Both the position numbers and the translations under genes were made by a program. The notes below the pieces were generated by a model. The model saw only the letters and a list, made by a program, of their open reading frames with translations. It was not told the origin of the DNA and made no database searches. Shown in pieces: positions 36,256 to 46,900 of a DNA stretch of 64,000 bases (the first letter of the stretch is position 1; every line of letters starts with the position of its first letter). The stretch is from Heracleum sosnowskyi. Its lineage: Eukaryota; Streptophyta; Magnoliopsida; Apiales; Apiaceae. Location: NCBI GenBank assembly GCA_030848705.1, contig JAUIZM010000015.1, positions 1,488,001 to 1,552,000 of the forward strand, written 5' to 3'.

Positions 36256-38264
36256 TTGTCAAATATTTATTTTTGCTTGTATTTTTTTTATAATATTCAT
36301 ATATTTAACGGTAGAGAGTCTCTGAAATTTCCCAAAATTTATAAGCGGCTAATCTGAAGAAAAAAAAGCGGCACTGTGAAAATTTGAGCGGCTTTTTGTG
36401 AAAAAACTAGAGAGGATAAGGAGTGGGTTAGGGTTTTTTCTATTAGATTCTCTCACTGTCGGCCAACACACTTTCCTCTCTCCCTCTCTCCCTCTCTTTC
36501 GATCACTCCATATCTCCCTCTTTCTCTCTCGCACAAATCACAGGGTATTAACCTCTCCTTTATACTTAATATTTCATCAATTCGAGTTTTAATTATGTGT
36601 GTATTGTGTTCCGATTCTTTTATTGCTAATTGTTCAATTCTTTTAAGCCCCAATTTGCGTGTAAATTAGGGTTTATTGTTTATTGTTTATTATCTGTTTA
36701 ATTTTACCCCAGTTCGTTTATTTGTTCTTGTTTGCTCTGTGTAAATTAGGGTTTATTGTTTATTGTTTATTATCTGTTTAATTTTACCCCAGTTCGTTTA
36801 CTTGTTCTTGTTTGCTCTGTGTAAGTTAGAGAACTTCCTCTGTATTTGTATGTTCTTGATCGTCTCTCAACCATAAGACTATAATCTGTTTGTAATATTT
36901 TATTGTATACTGTATTGTGTATACTATAATTTGTTTTTGACTGGATGTAGTCAAAACAGATTATAGTCTTTACAGATCATACTTTATTGTGTATACATTT
37001 TTATGCTCTTAGGAAGTAGAGCATATGAAAGTGAGACAGATTACGCATAATTTTTACACTATTTCCTTAGTACGCATAATTTGAAAGTGAGACAGATTAC
37101 GTGCTCCTACCTCTGCACTTGTGGATTACGCATTATTATCATTTCTTCTGGTTTTTTTATCTCCCATAGTTTTTGAAAATTGTGTAAACTTTTGTTTTTT
37201 ATGTGGTTTAGATTTTGTATATGTTTGCCATGTGCACGAGTTGTTCATACTTTATGTGCTTGTTTTGACATTTTACCATGCTGCTTCATAACTTGTGGAC
37301 CTTTTATATAATTTTGTTACTGAATAAACAGAAGAACATGCGTAATGCTTTTTAAATGATATAATTCCGATAGAACATGTGTAATGCTTTTTGACCTACC
37401 AGTTTCCAGAAAATCTAGATCCTTATTTATTCCATATGCATTGATACCTAGAAGTGCCTAAGCTTGGAACAATTCTGCTCTACTTCATATGGTTATTGTT
37501 ATCTAGAAAGCCTATTCTAGATTTTGCTTGATTAACTTAATGCATCTATCTCCAAAAATGAAACTGAAAAATAGTAGTACAATAACTAGGTTAGAATGTT
37601 TCAATAGTGGTGCACTTTTCAATTATGACTTTAAAAGGGGGCATAGCCGTAGAAACTGATGAGTTAATGGAAAGCATTTTTGTGCACTGTAGGCAGACTT
37701 TAGCATCACTGCTCTACCACATAAACAAAGTTTGGAAAATAGGGGCATAGCTACATATGGAGTTCCAAATGCCATGTTACTGCTAGCACCAAATCCTCCT
37801 TATCACTTCCAGATTTATGTATAAAATCAACCTCCCAGTACTACATAATTAATGGAAACTAATGAAATGAGTAAAGAGTTAATGTCAGGCATAATTTTTG
37901 TACCATAGCCCGTAGGCAGACTTTAACATCACTGCTCTTTGACATAAACACAGAAGTTGAAAATAATTGACTATTTTGCAAGAATTAATATTTAACCAAC
38001 CGTGCATATTATGATTAATCAGAAGAACCACATTACAGCAGCATATATCAGAAACATTCATAGTAGATGAAAAAATAGTAATCTTGTTGTAATTTATGTA
38101 TGTACATTTACTGTCTTGTTGCAAGACATTGTTCCAGAGTAGATGACAAAATGATAACAAGTATCATGAAATTTATTTGGAAATGTTTTATACTTATGTC
38201 TTTGCTAACATCATTCATTTTTTATAACTAATATAATTTAGGCTTTTGTTTTATACAAAGTAAA
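36256..38264 (+). other. CACTA spacer, leader and probable intron of the second gene
   Basis: Between the two transposase genes. A pyrimidine-rich stretch (CTCTCTCCCTCTCTCC, 36475-36500) and CACAGGGTATTAACC near 36538 look like a 5' leader with a splice donor region, as in CACTA second genes. An 80-bp tandem duplication lies at 36659-36818. A phrase GTAGGCAGACTTTA(A/G)CATC occurs twice (near 37690 and 37912), part of another local duplication. Short frames on both strands here are not supported. Confidence 0.5.
36659..36818. repeat. 80-bp tandem duplication
   Basis: Two head-to-tail copies beginning GTGTAAATTAGGGTTTATTG, 36659-36738 and 36739-36818, with one visible difference (TTTATTTG versus TTTACTTG) near the end, so the duplication is recent compared with the lesions in the genes. 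Confidence 0.9.
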
Positions 38265-39860
38265 ATGAGAAGTCCTTGGTTTCAAGCATCACAACGCTCA
38301 CCTGAGCAAGCATCGCAGCGCTCACCTGAGCAAACATCGCAACGCTCACCTGAGAAAACATCGCAGCGCTCACAACAGGGCACTCTAGAGCCAACACAAC
38401 ATAACACGCCAGTGAATACACCATCCATACACCTGAGACTGAGCAAAACACGCCTGATGAATCCTCCATTGCCAACAATGACGTTTGGAAAGTTGGAACA
38501 GTGCACACTGATGGGCGTGTACGCATTGAAGTTATCGAAGGAATGTGAGTTTTATTTTCCAAGAAGTTTTTGAACTACTTGTGACATTTAAAACTAACCA
38601 ATAACTTTTTTTAATTTAGGTTGGAACCCTCGTATAAATGCTCAAACAGGATCACCAATCTATTGCACGAAAGACTTGAACCTAAGGGGTTCACTTGGAA
38701 AGAAGTGTCCAAAGAGACCAAAGAGTTCTATTTTGAGGAGTTTAAGGTAGGAATACATAAATGGATTAAATTGTAGTCAAGTTTTGTGATTATATTTTAG
38801 TTAAAGATTGAATTAAAATTGAATAGAGTTGAGTTTACTAAATAAATTGTGCTTGCATTTGTGGCTAAACAGTTTGATTTTTACAGAAACGGTTTGTATG
38901 GAGACAACCAGATAACACAATATATGAAGGATTTATGAAAAGTGCTACAATCCGCTTTAAAGATTTGCGTAGTAGAGCTCGTGGGCGATGGGAAAGAACT
39001 TCTGAGTTGGACAATAGGATTGGAAAGGATGTATGACTCAGTTGGATTGAGGACTGGAAAACTCTAGAATGTCGAGCCAAATATGAAAGAAAAAAGCAGA
39101 ATCGTAGGGGTGGAGTTGACCAGGGGAGCTACCCTCCGACACACACTGGTGGTTCAGCTTCTAGCCGAACAGTTGCAGCTCGTTTGGTGAGCTAGTACAT
39201 GTATTTTTCTACAGATTGTAATATTAATGGCTAAATGTTTGTATTTCATTTTATATGCAGGCAGGAGAATGGGAAAGAGATCCTAGCGCACTTGATTTGT
39301 TTGAGTATTTGCACACAAAGAAGCACGATAGAGTAACATATATTGATGAGAAGAGTGCAAAAATAGCTGTGAGTATACAACACTTGTCATCTAAATTTAA
39401 TTATGATTTTAAGAAGAAACAGTAACAAGGCATTGTCCACGATGTAAAGTTCCTGCCGGTACAAGTCCTACTTTTATTCATGTACTTATGATATTTTATG
39501 TTTGATTTAATTTAAGCACATGAAAAGATTAAGACTCTTCGCGCTGAGCGTTCTCAGCCTACTGATGGATCATCACTACCTCAGCTAGTTGATGAAAATA
39601 AGTTGTATTATGATGCAGTTGGTGGTCGTAATAAAAGGAATAGGGTATATGGCATTGGCTCAACACAGAATATTTTTTATGAACCAAGTATCAGCAACAT
39701 TTCTAAATTCACCAGCCCGCAGCCCAACAATGAAGATTATCAGAGGCTAGAAACTGAGGTCAAAGAGATGAAAGATCAACTTAAAGAGATGGATGCAATG
39801 AAGCAGCGAATGAGGAAGATGGAGAGCCTTTTAGCACAAGTGCTTGATACTCAGAATTAG
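38265..39860 (+). pseudogene. CACTA second transposase gene (Transposase_24/TNPA-like)
   Basis: Likely the DNA-binding accessory protein of the element, by position and by a Transposase_24-like core. Exons inferred from GT-AG sites: 38265-38544, 38620-38746, 38887-39186, 39261-39368 and 39517-39860. Exon 1 holds a Gln/Ser/Pro repeat (see 38286-38380). Exon 2 has EPSYKCSNRIT and FTWKEVSKE. Exon 3 has KRFVWRQPDNTIYEGFMKSA. The last exon ends in a Glu/Lys/Met-rich coiled coil (LETEVKEMKDQLKEMDAM). Exon 3 contains an in-frame TGA at 39034-39036, and the exon 4/5 junction does not keep frame with the AG at 39515-39516, so the copy appears inactive unless splicing differs. Confidence 0.8.
38286..38380 (+). 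repeat. 24-bp coding minisatellite in the TNPA-like gene
   Basis: Four in-frame copies of CAGCGCTCACCTGAGCAA plus GCATCG, encoding QRSPEQAS, QRSPEQTS, QRSPEKTS and a partial QRSQQ. The differences between copies are mostly third-position or single-base changes. The repeat also opens a mirror frame on the minus strand, which is not a gene. Confidence 0.85.
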
Positions 39861-40489
39861 AAGGCTGCAAGATTTGAGGTGAGTTAGATTTGTCAAATTT
39901 TCCTTAGCAATCGCCTTACTGAACTTGATCTTAAATTAAACATCTTATTGTGCAGTTTGTTTTAAATAATCGGAAGTTCTTTAAATTGGTTTCATTATTT
40001 GGTCTAGATTTTTGTGAATGTTCAGTGTTTCTCTTTTTTGCTTGCTGATCACTTTATATTTTCAAAAATGCAGAAAATTGGAAGACGACATCGTGCTTTG
40101 TTGCTGGTGTAACTCCAGATTTCATTATGTTCTAACCATTAGCTTGTAACAAGTATGAAGAACTTAGTTTGTACTCTTTTTATTGTTTTCTGTCAAGTGA
40201 ACTTGAAGCTAGAATTTTAGCATGTATTATGAACTTAGTTTGCACTCCTTTTGCTGTTTTCAACTATGTAAACTTAAGCCAGATTTTGGCAAAAGTGTTG
40301 AAAATTGCTTGTTTTTCTTTTGGTGCACTTATATTTTGTAATTTCTAATTTAGATTAAATTTTAGAGGAGAAGCATTATACAGGTTTTAGAAAATTGCAT
40401 TGCTGAAAAAAATCTGTTGTATTGCATTATACAGGTTTTATTTTGTTGTATTGCATTATACAGGTTTTGTTGCTGAAAAATTGCATTGC
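39861..40489 (+). other. 3' untranslated and spacer part of the CACTA element
   Basis: Follows the stop of the TNPA-like gene. It contains possible extra 3' exons or UTR (an AG followed by AAAATTGGAAGACGACATCG near 40073) and local repeats of TTGCATTATACAGGTTTT near 40370-40465. No further gene is seen. Confidence 0.45.
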
Positions 40490-40953
40490 ATTGTTGAACC
40501 GTTGCTATACCAATGGAGTAAAGGTGTAGGTAATTTACAAAAAAAATTCTGTTGTTGAGTCGTTGGCATTTAACAACGGAATTCGGTCGCTACATAGCAT
40601 TTTCAAAAAATGTGTAATTGCATTGATGAACCGTTGCTACTTACCAACAAAGTAAAGCTGTAGGGAATCTGTAAACATAAATCTGTTGCAATTTCTTTGG
40701 CATATAGCAACGGAATTCCGTCGCCAAAGAGTCAAAAAGCGTGGTCAATACCAACAAGATGCCATCGACAAGCAGTTGTAGGTTCGTTGCTAGGTTGGCA
40801 ACTGAACTTATTTTCCGTCGGCAAGCCTTCCTCTACGGACATTCTTGCGACTAATGTTTCCGTTGTTGATTTCCGTTGCGAGCTGATTTAGCTACGAAAT
40901 CTAGCCTTTGCCAACGGAATTTTCCGTCGCGAAAACCGAGATTTCTTGTAGTG
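40490..40953. repeat. CACTA right end: subterminal array and TIR
   Basis: Copies of CAACGGAATTC/TTTCCGTCG/CCGTTGC in both orientations, closing with the inverted terminal repeat ending GTAGTG at 40953. The orientation mix differs from the mostly one-way array at the left end. Confidence 0.8.
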
Positions 40954-41308
40954 ATTATAGACTAGATGATAATAATAATCCAAGCATATGGGGAGATTAA
41001 AATATTTATCGAAATTGAAATAAAAATAAAAAGAATAATCAAATCAATAAATCTTTGAATTTTGTAGTTATAGAGAATCGAAATCGGGATAAAATCAAAG
41101 AAATTAAATCAAATAAATAAATCTTGTTTAATCATGTAGTTGCAGGGTTTCGAACCCGGATTTGTAATAACCAAATTTGGTATTTGGTACTTTGATATTT
41201 TTGCGCGTCATTTGTATATTGTTTTGTTTATTAATAAAAAATCAGCTTTATACCTATGCAATATGTTTTATAATAATTTTACGAATTATTATTTATAAAG
41301 TGAGAATA
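40954..41308. other. Short AT-rich gap between CACTA and the old Sirevirus
   Basis: No gene. Contains AAATAAATAAATC-like repeats and a tRNA T-arm-like GGGTTTCGAACCC at about 41145-41157 without an A box, so it is not called as tRNA. Confidence 0.4.
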
Positions 41309-41499
41309 TGTTAGTTATGAATATCACTAGTAAACTAGACAGAGGGGGGGTGAATGGATAGTTTGAATGTTTTTCACTTCTTGAAGCTTAGGTTTGTATT
41401 TGATTGTGTATGTACGAGAATGCGGAAATAAATTAAACAGAACACACATAATCACTTTAATCTACTTTGTATAAAGTAAATCAAATACTAGAACTTCCA

Positions 41500-41552
41500 A
41501 AATTTCACAATTGAAATTCTGGCTTCGAAACAAGAACAATGCTTTCTTGTTT
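41500..41552 (-). other. Two small hairpins in the R/U5 leader of the old LTR
   Basis: AATTTC-ACAATT-GAAATT (about 41500-41517) and AAACAAGAA-CAATGCT-TTCTTGTTT (41528-41552, 9-bp perfect stem). Both are downstream of the minus-strand TATA box, so they would be in the transcript leader. Confidence 0.5.
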
Positions 41553-41623
41553 TCTTACAGAGAAAAGAGTGCTTGAATAATTTTGTGTGTATCTCTCTTA
41601 CAGCTAACTATAGGGTGTGCATT

Positions 41624-41633
41624 CTATATATAT
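41624..41633 (-). promoter_or_regulatory. TATA box of the old Sirevirus LTR
   Basis: Minus-strand CATATATATAGAATG, the only clear TATA signal in the LTR. In a 3' LTR it would not drive the element itself but could start transcripts into 41.3-41.6 kb and the CACTA beyond. Confidence 0.55.
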
Positions 41634-42021
41634 GACCTATACAAACTGGTGCACACACCTAATTACACAGCCACCCCTAACTGTAACTCTATCTTGTTAT
41701 TCCATAAGAGGTTAACTGTGTCAGGAAGGACCACTTTCTCTCTGTCGTCGTTTCCCTTATCTTTAGTTGCTTGTCTCTATTATTTCTCTCCAAGTTATGT
41801 TGTAGATTTACCATCTGTCTTTGGACCACTTAACCGTAACAGATGCTTCAGTATTTGTCTCCATGAACTTTGATTCTGTACCTTGGTTTGTCTTGTTGTA
41901 AAATGCCTAAGTGTTGATATCGTGAACTCCAGTATACTCCTTATCATGTGTCTTGTCGACATTAAGCATTTCTGACTTTGCTATATGACCATCTTAGGAG
42001 TATGTGATATGGCATATTGCA

Positions 42022-42207
42022 GACTTCACGACATAGCCTTTGAGGACTTCACGATCTAGTACATTTCAGACTATGCGATGTCAACACTTCACGACATGGC
42101 CTTTGAGGACTTCACGATCTAGTACATTTCAGACTATGCGATCTCAACACTTCACGACATGGACTTTTAGGACTTCACGACGTAGCTCATTCTGACTTCA
42201 CGATCTG
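42022..42207. repeat. U3 array of ACTTCACGA in the old Sirevirus
   Basis: Seven copies of (G/C)ACTTCACGA(C/T) on the plus strand, arranged partly as a 63-bp tandem repeat (ACTTCACG starts at 42023, 42086 and 42149). The alternating context is ACTTCACGACAT and ACTTCACGATCT. On the coding strand the motif reads TCGTGAAGT. The opposite orientation is found in the spacer at 60212-60548. Confidence 0.85.
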
Positions 42208-42511
42208 GGGACTTAGACAAATTTCTACAACTTATTTCTTCATCGCCTTATTCACTTTTATCCTGATGCATGAACAAATTGAACTTCTTCCAGGATGGTT
42301 ATTTCATGGCCTATATACATTCTAGGTGCAAGAAACTCACTAAGCTCATTATAGAATTGAGCATACATAATAGATCTAAGTACATGAGAACAAGACAAGT
42401 ACAATTGAGACTTATACTATATCCCAGTGATAAACTTCACCAGGTCATGTAGAGTGACACAGTCACAAGGTCTAGGCTTGTTAATAGTGGTATTCAGACA
42501 TGCCTTGAGCC

Positions 42512-43015
42512 TAGGGGTGGCAAAATTTGACACGACCCGAAATCTGACATGAACCCGACACGGAAAAGTACGAATTTGGGTTGAGTATTTTGAGTTTCGG
42601 GTTAGGTAAAAATTTACCCGAAATTTTCGGGTCAGTTTCGGGTTGACCCAAAATACCCGAACCCGACCCGAAAATTTAATATATATAATGAATTATTTAA
42701 AATATATGAATTTATATTACATAATTATAGAAATATGTGATATATCTTCATAATATTTAAATTATTTTAATTCATATATCATATAATAAATTTTTAATAT
42801 TTTATAATTTTTTTTTATATATATAACTAATTTTTTAAAATTATTTTCGGGTTAACGGGTCATTTTCGGGTTAATCGGGTACTAACAGGTCGGGTTCGGG
42901 TTGAGAAAATTTAACCTGTTTCGGGTTCGGGTCGGGTTCAGGTTGACTTAAAAATAGGATCAGGTACAGCAAATCCGACATGAACTCGACCCATTACCCG
43001 AAATTGCCACCCCTG
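42512..43015. mobile_element. hAT-type MITE
   Basis: Terminal inverted repeats TAGGGGTGGCAAAATT and CAGGGGTGGCAATTTC (reverse of the right end), with a perfect 8-bp target duplication CTTGAGCC (42504-42511, 43016-43023), as expected for hAT. The 504-bp interior is non-coding, with subterminal (C)GGGTT/AACCCG(A) repeats on both sides and an AT-rich middle. It sits in U3 of the old Sirevirus LTR, 13 bp from its end. Confidence 0.9.
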
Positions 43016-43028
43016 CTTGAGCCTAACA

Positions 43029-43042
43029 ATCTCCCCCAAATT
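43029..43042 (-). other. Polypurine tract of the old Sirevirus
   Basis: Minus strand AATTTGGGGGAGAT immediately 5' of the LTR start TGTTAG, the expected position for plus-strand DNA priming. It matches the tract of the nested element in its last ten bases. Confidence 0.8.
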
Positions 43043-43322
43043 GTGAGTAAGAAACATAGGCACAATTTCATGTCTGATAACAAGCCTACCTTACATAAAA
43101 GGAATTAAATTGCAGAGAAAACAACAGATGAACATTATGAACATATTTTGATTACAAACAGAAAATGACAGCTTACAGATGATGTTGCCCAGTAATAATC
43201 TATTGTAGAAGGGGGGTTGAATACAATAGTGTAAGATAATCGACTTCTTAATGTATATATATCACAAATATGAAAAGAAAGATAACAGCTTTATTAAATC
43301 TGATATAAAACTGTTACAAACT

Positions 43323-43395
43323 CTCTCAAGAAATTCTGATGTTCTTGAGAGCTGCTAGTTTACAAAAACTCTCTCAAGAAATTCTGTTCTTAAGA
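43323..43395 (-). other. Paired hairpins in R/U5 of the young LTR
   Basis: A direct repeat of CTCTCTCAAGAAATTCTG, each copy followed by its partner arm: CTCTCAAGAA...TTCTTGAGAG (10-bp perfect stem) and CTCTCAAGAA...TTCTTAAGAG (one change). Both lie 70-140 bp downstream of the TATA box and would be in the RNA leader. The copy in the other LTR is at 54772-54844. Confidence 0.7.
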
Positions 43396-43623
43396 GCTTC
43401 TCTCTTGATTCCCTCGATTATGTTCTCTCTCGAATGAATACATAAATCGAAACCAAGACTGTGTTTATATAGTGCACACAGCTTCTCTATCAATAACAAG
43501 ATAAGTCCTAATCAATAACAAAGATAGAAACCTATCCTTAATCGATAGCTACATTCTACAAACCAGGAACAAATAGAATAAACTTCCATGTTTATCTAGA
43601 CTCCAAATATAACTCGAAGTAGG

Positions 43624-43760
43624 AATCCTGATCAGCTTCAAGTTCTGATGATCAATCCTGATCATAGTCTGAGTAGGAATCCTGATGATCAATAAGATAC
43701 TGACGCTTGATCAAATACTGATGACCATGCAATACTGATGACGTCAGCAATCCTGATCAG
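43624..43760. repeat. U3 array of AATCCTGA/ATACTGA in the young Sirevirus
   Basis: Plus strand AATCCTGA at 43624, 43654, 43678 and 43749, mixed with (A/G)ATACTGA words and several TGATCA palindromes. No TCAGGATT occurs on the plus strand of the LTR. Duplicate array in the right LTR at 55073-55209. Confidence 0.85.
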
Positions 43761-43801
43761 TTGAGTCTAGCTTCTGACGATCATTGAATTCTGATCTAAC
43801 A

Positions 43802-43814
43802 ATCTCCCCCAATC
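43802..43814 (-). other. Polypurine tract of the young Sirevirus
   Basis: Minus strand GATTGGGGGAGAT directly before the 3' LTR start TGTTAGATC: the plus-strand primer. Confidence 0.85.
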
Positions 43815-43910
43815 TCATACTTTGTGAAATAAAGTATAGATTCCAAATATTCAATGATGTCAAAAACATGTATCAAAATGTACGAGTATCTTCAGAAACA
43901 ACTTATCTGT

Positions 43911-46900
43911 TTAAGCTTTTTGATAGAACAGATTCATCTTCAAGAAGTTGGATAATAAACTTTCTTCTTTTTCTTCAAGAATTTGAATCAGTCTTTCCTT
44001 AAGATTTCTGAGTTCTTCATCTTCCTCATTAATCTGGTAGATAGCTGCTCTGAGATTCTGTATGGAGCTTTTCTGTAGACTGTGCTCTTCAAGCAAAAGA
44101 TAAGCAATTTCCTTCCCATCAGGATTGAGAGTAAGTTGGGTTATACCAAAAGTTACTTCTTTAACAGCAGTACCTCTTTGCATTTCCACATCCTGACCTC
44201 TTTGATTTAAGTACATGGGAATATAATTACCATCGAAATTACTGTTTCCATCCAGTCTTCTTCTTATAGTTGACAAAATCATGTCAGCCCATACTTTGTA
44301 CACTTGGTTCTTCCATCTTAACAGATAGTGAACATATTTCAGTTCCTGTGTAGTTTTCATCAGCAGATCTTGAATAGATAGAATCTTCACACTACCATCT
44401 TTCATGAAGTACAGAAGCTTTTCTTTCTTGTCAAAACCATCATGACAATCTATAACTATATCACCAACTAATAAATTGTTCAGATTTTCAGAAGTTAAAG
44501 TACCTCCAATTTCAGTTAAGGAGTAAGGATCAACATAAGTCATGTTTAGAAATTCAGCATCCCTGTGTCCAATACCTCCTCTTGAATTACTTGACATTTG
44601 CTTCAGATTCGAAAACATCTTTAACCAGAGTGTTTTTGATCTAGCCATATCAGACAAATCAACAACACTTGAAGCACTTGTAATAATTCCACCAGTCTGA
44701 AAATTGATAGGTGTATCACACTTCAGTGTACTTATGTGTTCCCACTTCTTGTCTTTCTCCTTTTCATGAGTGTAGCTTCTTTCAAGTAAAGATTCTTGTC
44801 TGCTTGGATTTCTCCATTTTCTTTCATTTGAGAGTTTAAGCCTTTGTAGATAGAGATTGAAATCTTCATTTGTTCTCTTTGTAATATCTCTTCTTATGGC
44901 TTCTTCTTCTTCATCTACTTCTTTGTTGTGACAATCAACAACAGTAGATAAGATTATCAAATCAACCTCTTGCAGAATTTCAGATTCGTCAGGATCTTGA
45001 ATATTGTCAGGATTAGAATCTTCAATTTGATTTGTATTGATGAGAGTTGATTTACTTGTTTTTCTTCTCAATTCAGGTTCTTCTTCAACAAATTCCTTGT
45101 CTTCTTTCTCCATGATATCCTTGATAACAAGATCTATTAGATTTTGTGAAGCTTCAGGAATTTCTTCAATTCTTAACCCTCTAGACCTTGTCTGTCTAGG
45201 TACTGTTTGAGTTGAAGAACCTCTTCTATTTCTTTTAGCACCTCTCCTACCTTTGCTTCATCTACCTCTAGCAGGAGCAGTATAGCTTTCCATTGTCTCT
45301 CTTTGTAGTCTCAAGAATTCTTCATGTGAGAGATCTGGATATTCTTCACTTGCTGTAGAGAGTGCTTTTCTTGCATATAATTGTTGAACTCTTTTATCAG
45401 TGTGATATAGAGTAACAATTCTGCCGTCTTTTGTAGAAAACTTCTGGAATAAATTTGATGCATCTTCAGGATTATCAATAATTACATCTTCATCACTTTC
45501 AGGAATTGTAGCAAGAATGTGTCCATGACCAGGTGTCAGGATTTGATCTTCCGTCAGGATCTGAGATTGCACCAATGTTCTTACTGTCTTAACTCCAGAA
45601 TCAGAAACATGAGTTGACTGCGTTGTTTGACTTTGAGAAGTTTGGATTGTCTTCATAACAACAGCATCAGAAGTTTCTCCTTGTATCACTTTGTCACAAC
45701 CATCATTTCCAGTATCATCATCATTATTTCGTAATACTAGATCAGGTGTACATTTTGTCTGAATAACCTTCTCCCCCTTTTTGACATCAGGATTTGACAA
45801 TAATTGCAAAATTAAGGAAAGAGAGGCTTGAATTTCAGTTACCTTAGTATCCAGAGAATCAATTCTTTGATTGATTGAGGTTTGTTCTGAAACAACAGAT
45901 TTCACTTGGGATTCCACTACCCTTAGTTGTAAAGTAGTAGGCACCTTTGTAAAATATTGAAAGATATCAGTCCTCACTTTTTCAGTTGAACCCTTGATAG
46001 AATCAATCTCACTTTTCAGGCTTTTGGATAACAGAGTAGTAGCCTTCAGATGATTCTTCAAGTCTTGATTCTCTATAGATTTCACTGCATTATAGGCATG
46101 TTCAATAGCAGAAGAAAAACTGATAGATTCATCAGATTAGTGCCATGAATTGTTCCATTCATTCTGTCTAAATGCCTCTGCAGGATCAAAGGAAGGAGTA
46201 GAAAAATCTTGTCTCTGATCTTTCCCAGTATAAGCATTGCCAGCCATAAATGTACTTGATGAACCAAAATTAGTTCCAAGACTAATTTTGAGTGCTGTAG
46301 CAATCTGGTCCTTCTCTTTTCGATTCTCATCATCATCATCACTATCATCATCAGAATTATCATCATCAGAACCATGAGATATATCAGGATCAGGAATTGC
46401 AATACCTTTCAGTTTATCCTGTAATTCTGAGATAGGATGATCCATTGGTCTTGTACGAAGTGGCTGTATCAAAATAGGTTCATTATCAGGAGCACCACTA
46501 GCGTCAGGATGAACATCGTCAGGATTTGATATGCTTGCATCAGTATTTGCTACCAATGGTTCTTGTGGAGCTTGAGGTTCAGAAGCTGCTTCAACACTTT
46601 GAGTTAAAGGTTCTTGTGTGCTTCCCTCATTGACAATGTTCTCGACCAATCTTTCAACAGAAGCTGTAGCTTTGCCTGCATCTTCACTTTGAGAAGATGG
46701 TTCTTGTGTAGCTGGAATGTTGATGTCTTCATTCTCCCTTTGAGAAAATGGTTCTTGTGTGACCATTCCACTAGCTAAGCCTTCACCTAAACTTTGATTG
46801 AGTGGTTCTTGTGTGGCAGGATCAACAGTAGCTGCTGAATTACTCTGAAATTCAGGTTCTTGTGGGCTTGATCCTTTCAGCTTCTTCTGTCTCTGATAGA

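Larger units (their letters stand above)
28392..40953 (+). mobile_element. CACTA (En/Spm) DNA transposon, complete ends
   Basis: Starts CACTACAAGAAATCTCGG with TTTTCGC following. It ends with the exact inverse (GCGAAAACCGAGATTTC, then TTGTAGTG), giving terminal inverted repeats of about 24-25 bp. A perfect 3-bp duplication ATT lies at 28389-28391 and 40954-40956, as expected for CACTA elements. The 12,562 bp carry two genes in the usual order on the plus strand, TNP2-type (29388-36255) then Transposase_24/TNPA-type (38265-39860), and subterminal arrays of CAACGGA. Both genes are broken, and the first also contains a 3.26-kb solo LTR, so this copy is not autonomous. Its ends look intact, so it could still be moved by proteins supplied elsewhere. 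Confidence 0.92.
41309..43028 (-). repeat. 3' LTR of the old Sirevirus (contains a MITE)
   Basis: On the plus strand it runs from TGTTAGTTATGAATATCAC to GCCTAACA, i.e. TGTTAGGC...CTAACA on the coding strand. Without the MITE and its duplication it is about 1,208 bp. A G-run AGAGGGGGGGTGAAT near the left edge corresponds to the C-rich tract close to Sirevirus LTR 3' ends. A TATA box reading the minus strand lies at 41624-41633 (CATATATATAGAATG). U3 carries the ACTTCACGA array at 42022-42207. The matching 5' LTR is not in the window. Confidence 0.8.
43183..43801 (-). repeat. 3' LTR of the young Sirevirus
   Basis: Plus strand TGTTGCCCAGTAATAATC...GATCTAACA. U3 (higher coordinates) holds AATCCTGATCA, ATACTGATGA and TGATCA words (43624-43760). 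A minus-strand TATA box lies at 43464-43472. R/U5 holds two hairpins with stems CTCTCAAGAA/TTCTTGAGAG (43323-43351) and CTCTCAAGAA/TTCTTAAGAG (43371-43395). The G-run GAAGGGGGGTTGAAT is at about 43210. Confidence 0.95.

Noticed and set aside
36349..36653. Overlapping frames on both strands in the CT-rich stretch
   Set aside because: Caused by the pyrimidine-rich leader; no conserved product.
38251..38562. Minus-strand frames opposite the TNPA-like exon 1
   Set aside because: Mirror of the 24-bp coding minisatellite on the plus strand.
41139..41160. tRNA T-arm-like GGGTTTCGAACCC
   Set aside because: No A box or acceptor stem at the right distance; a chance palindrome or a very old relic.
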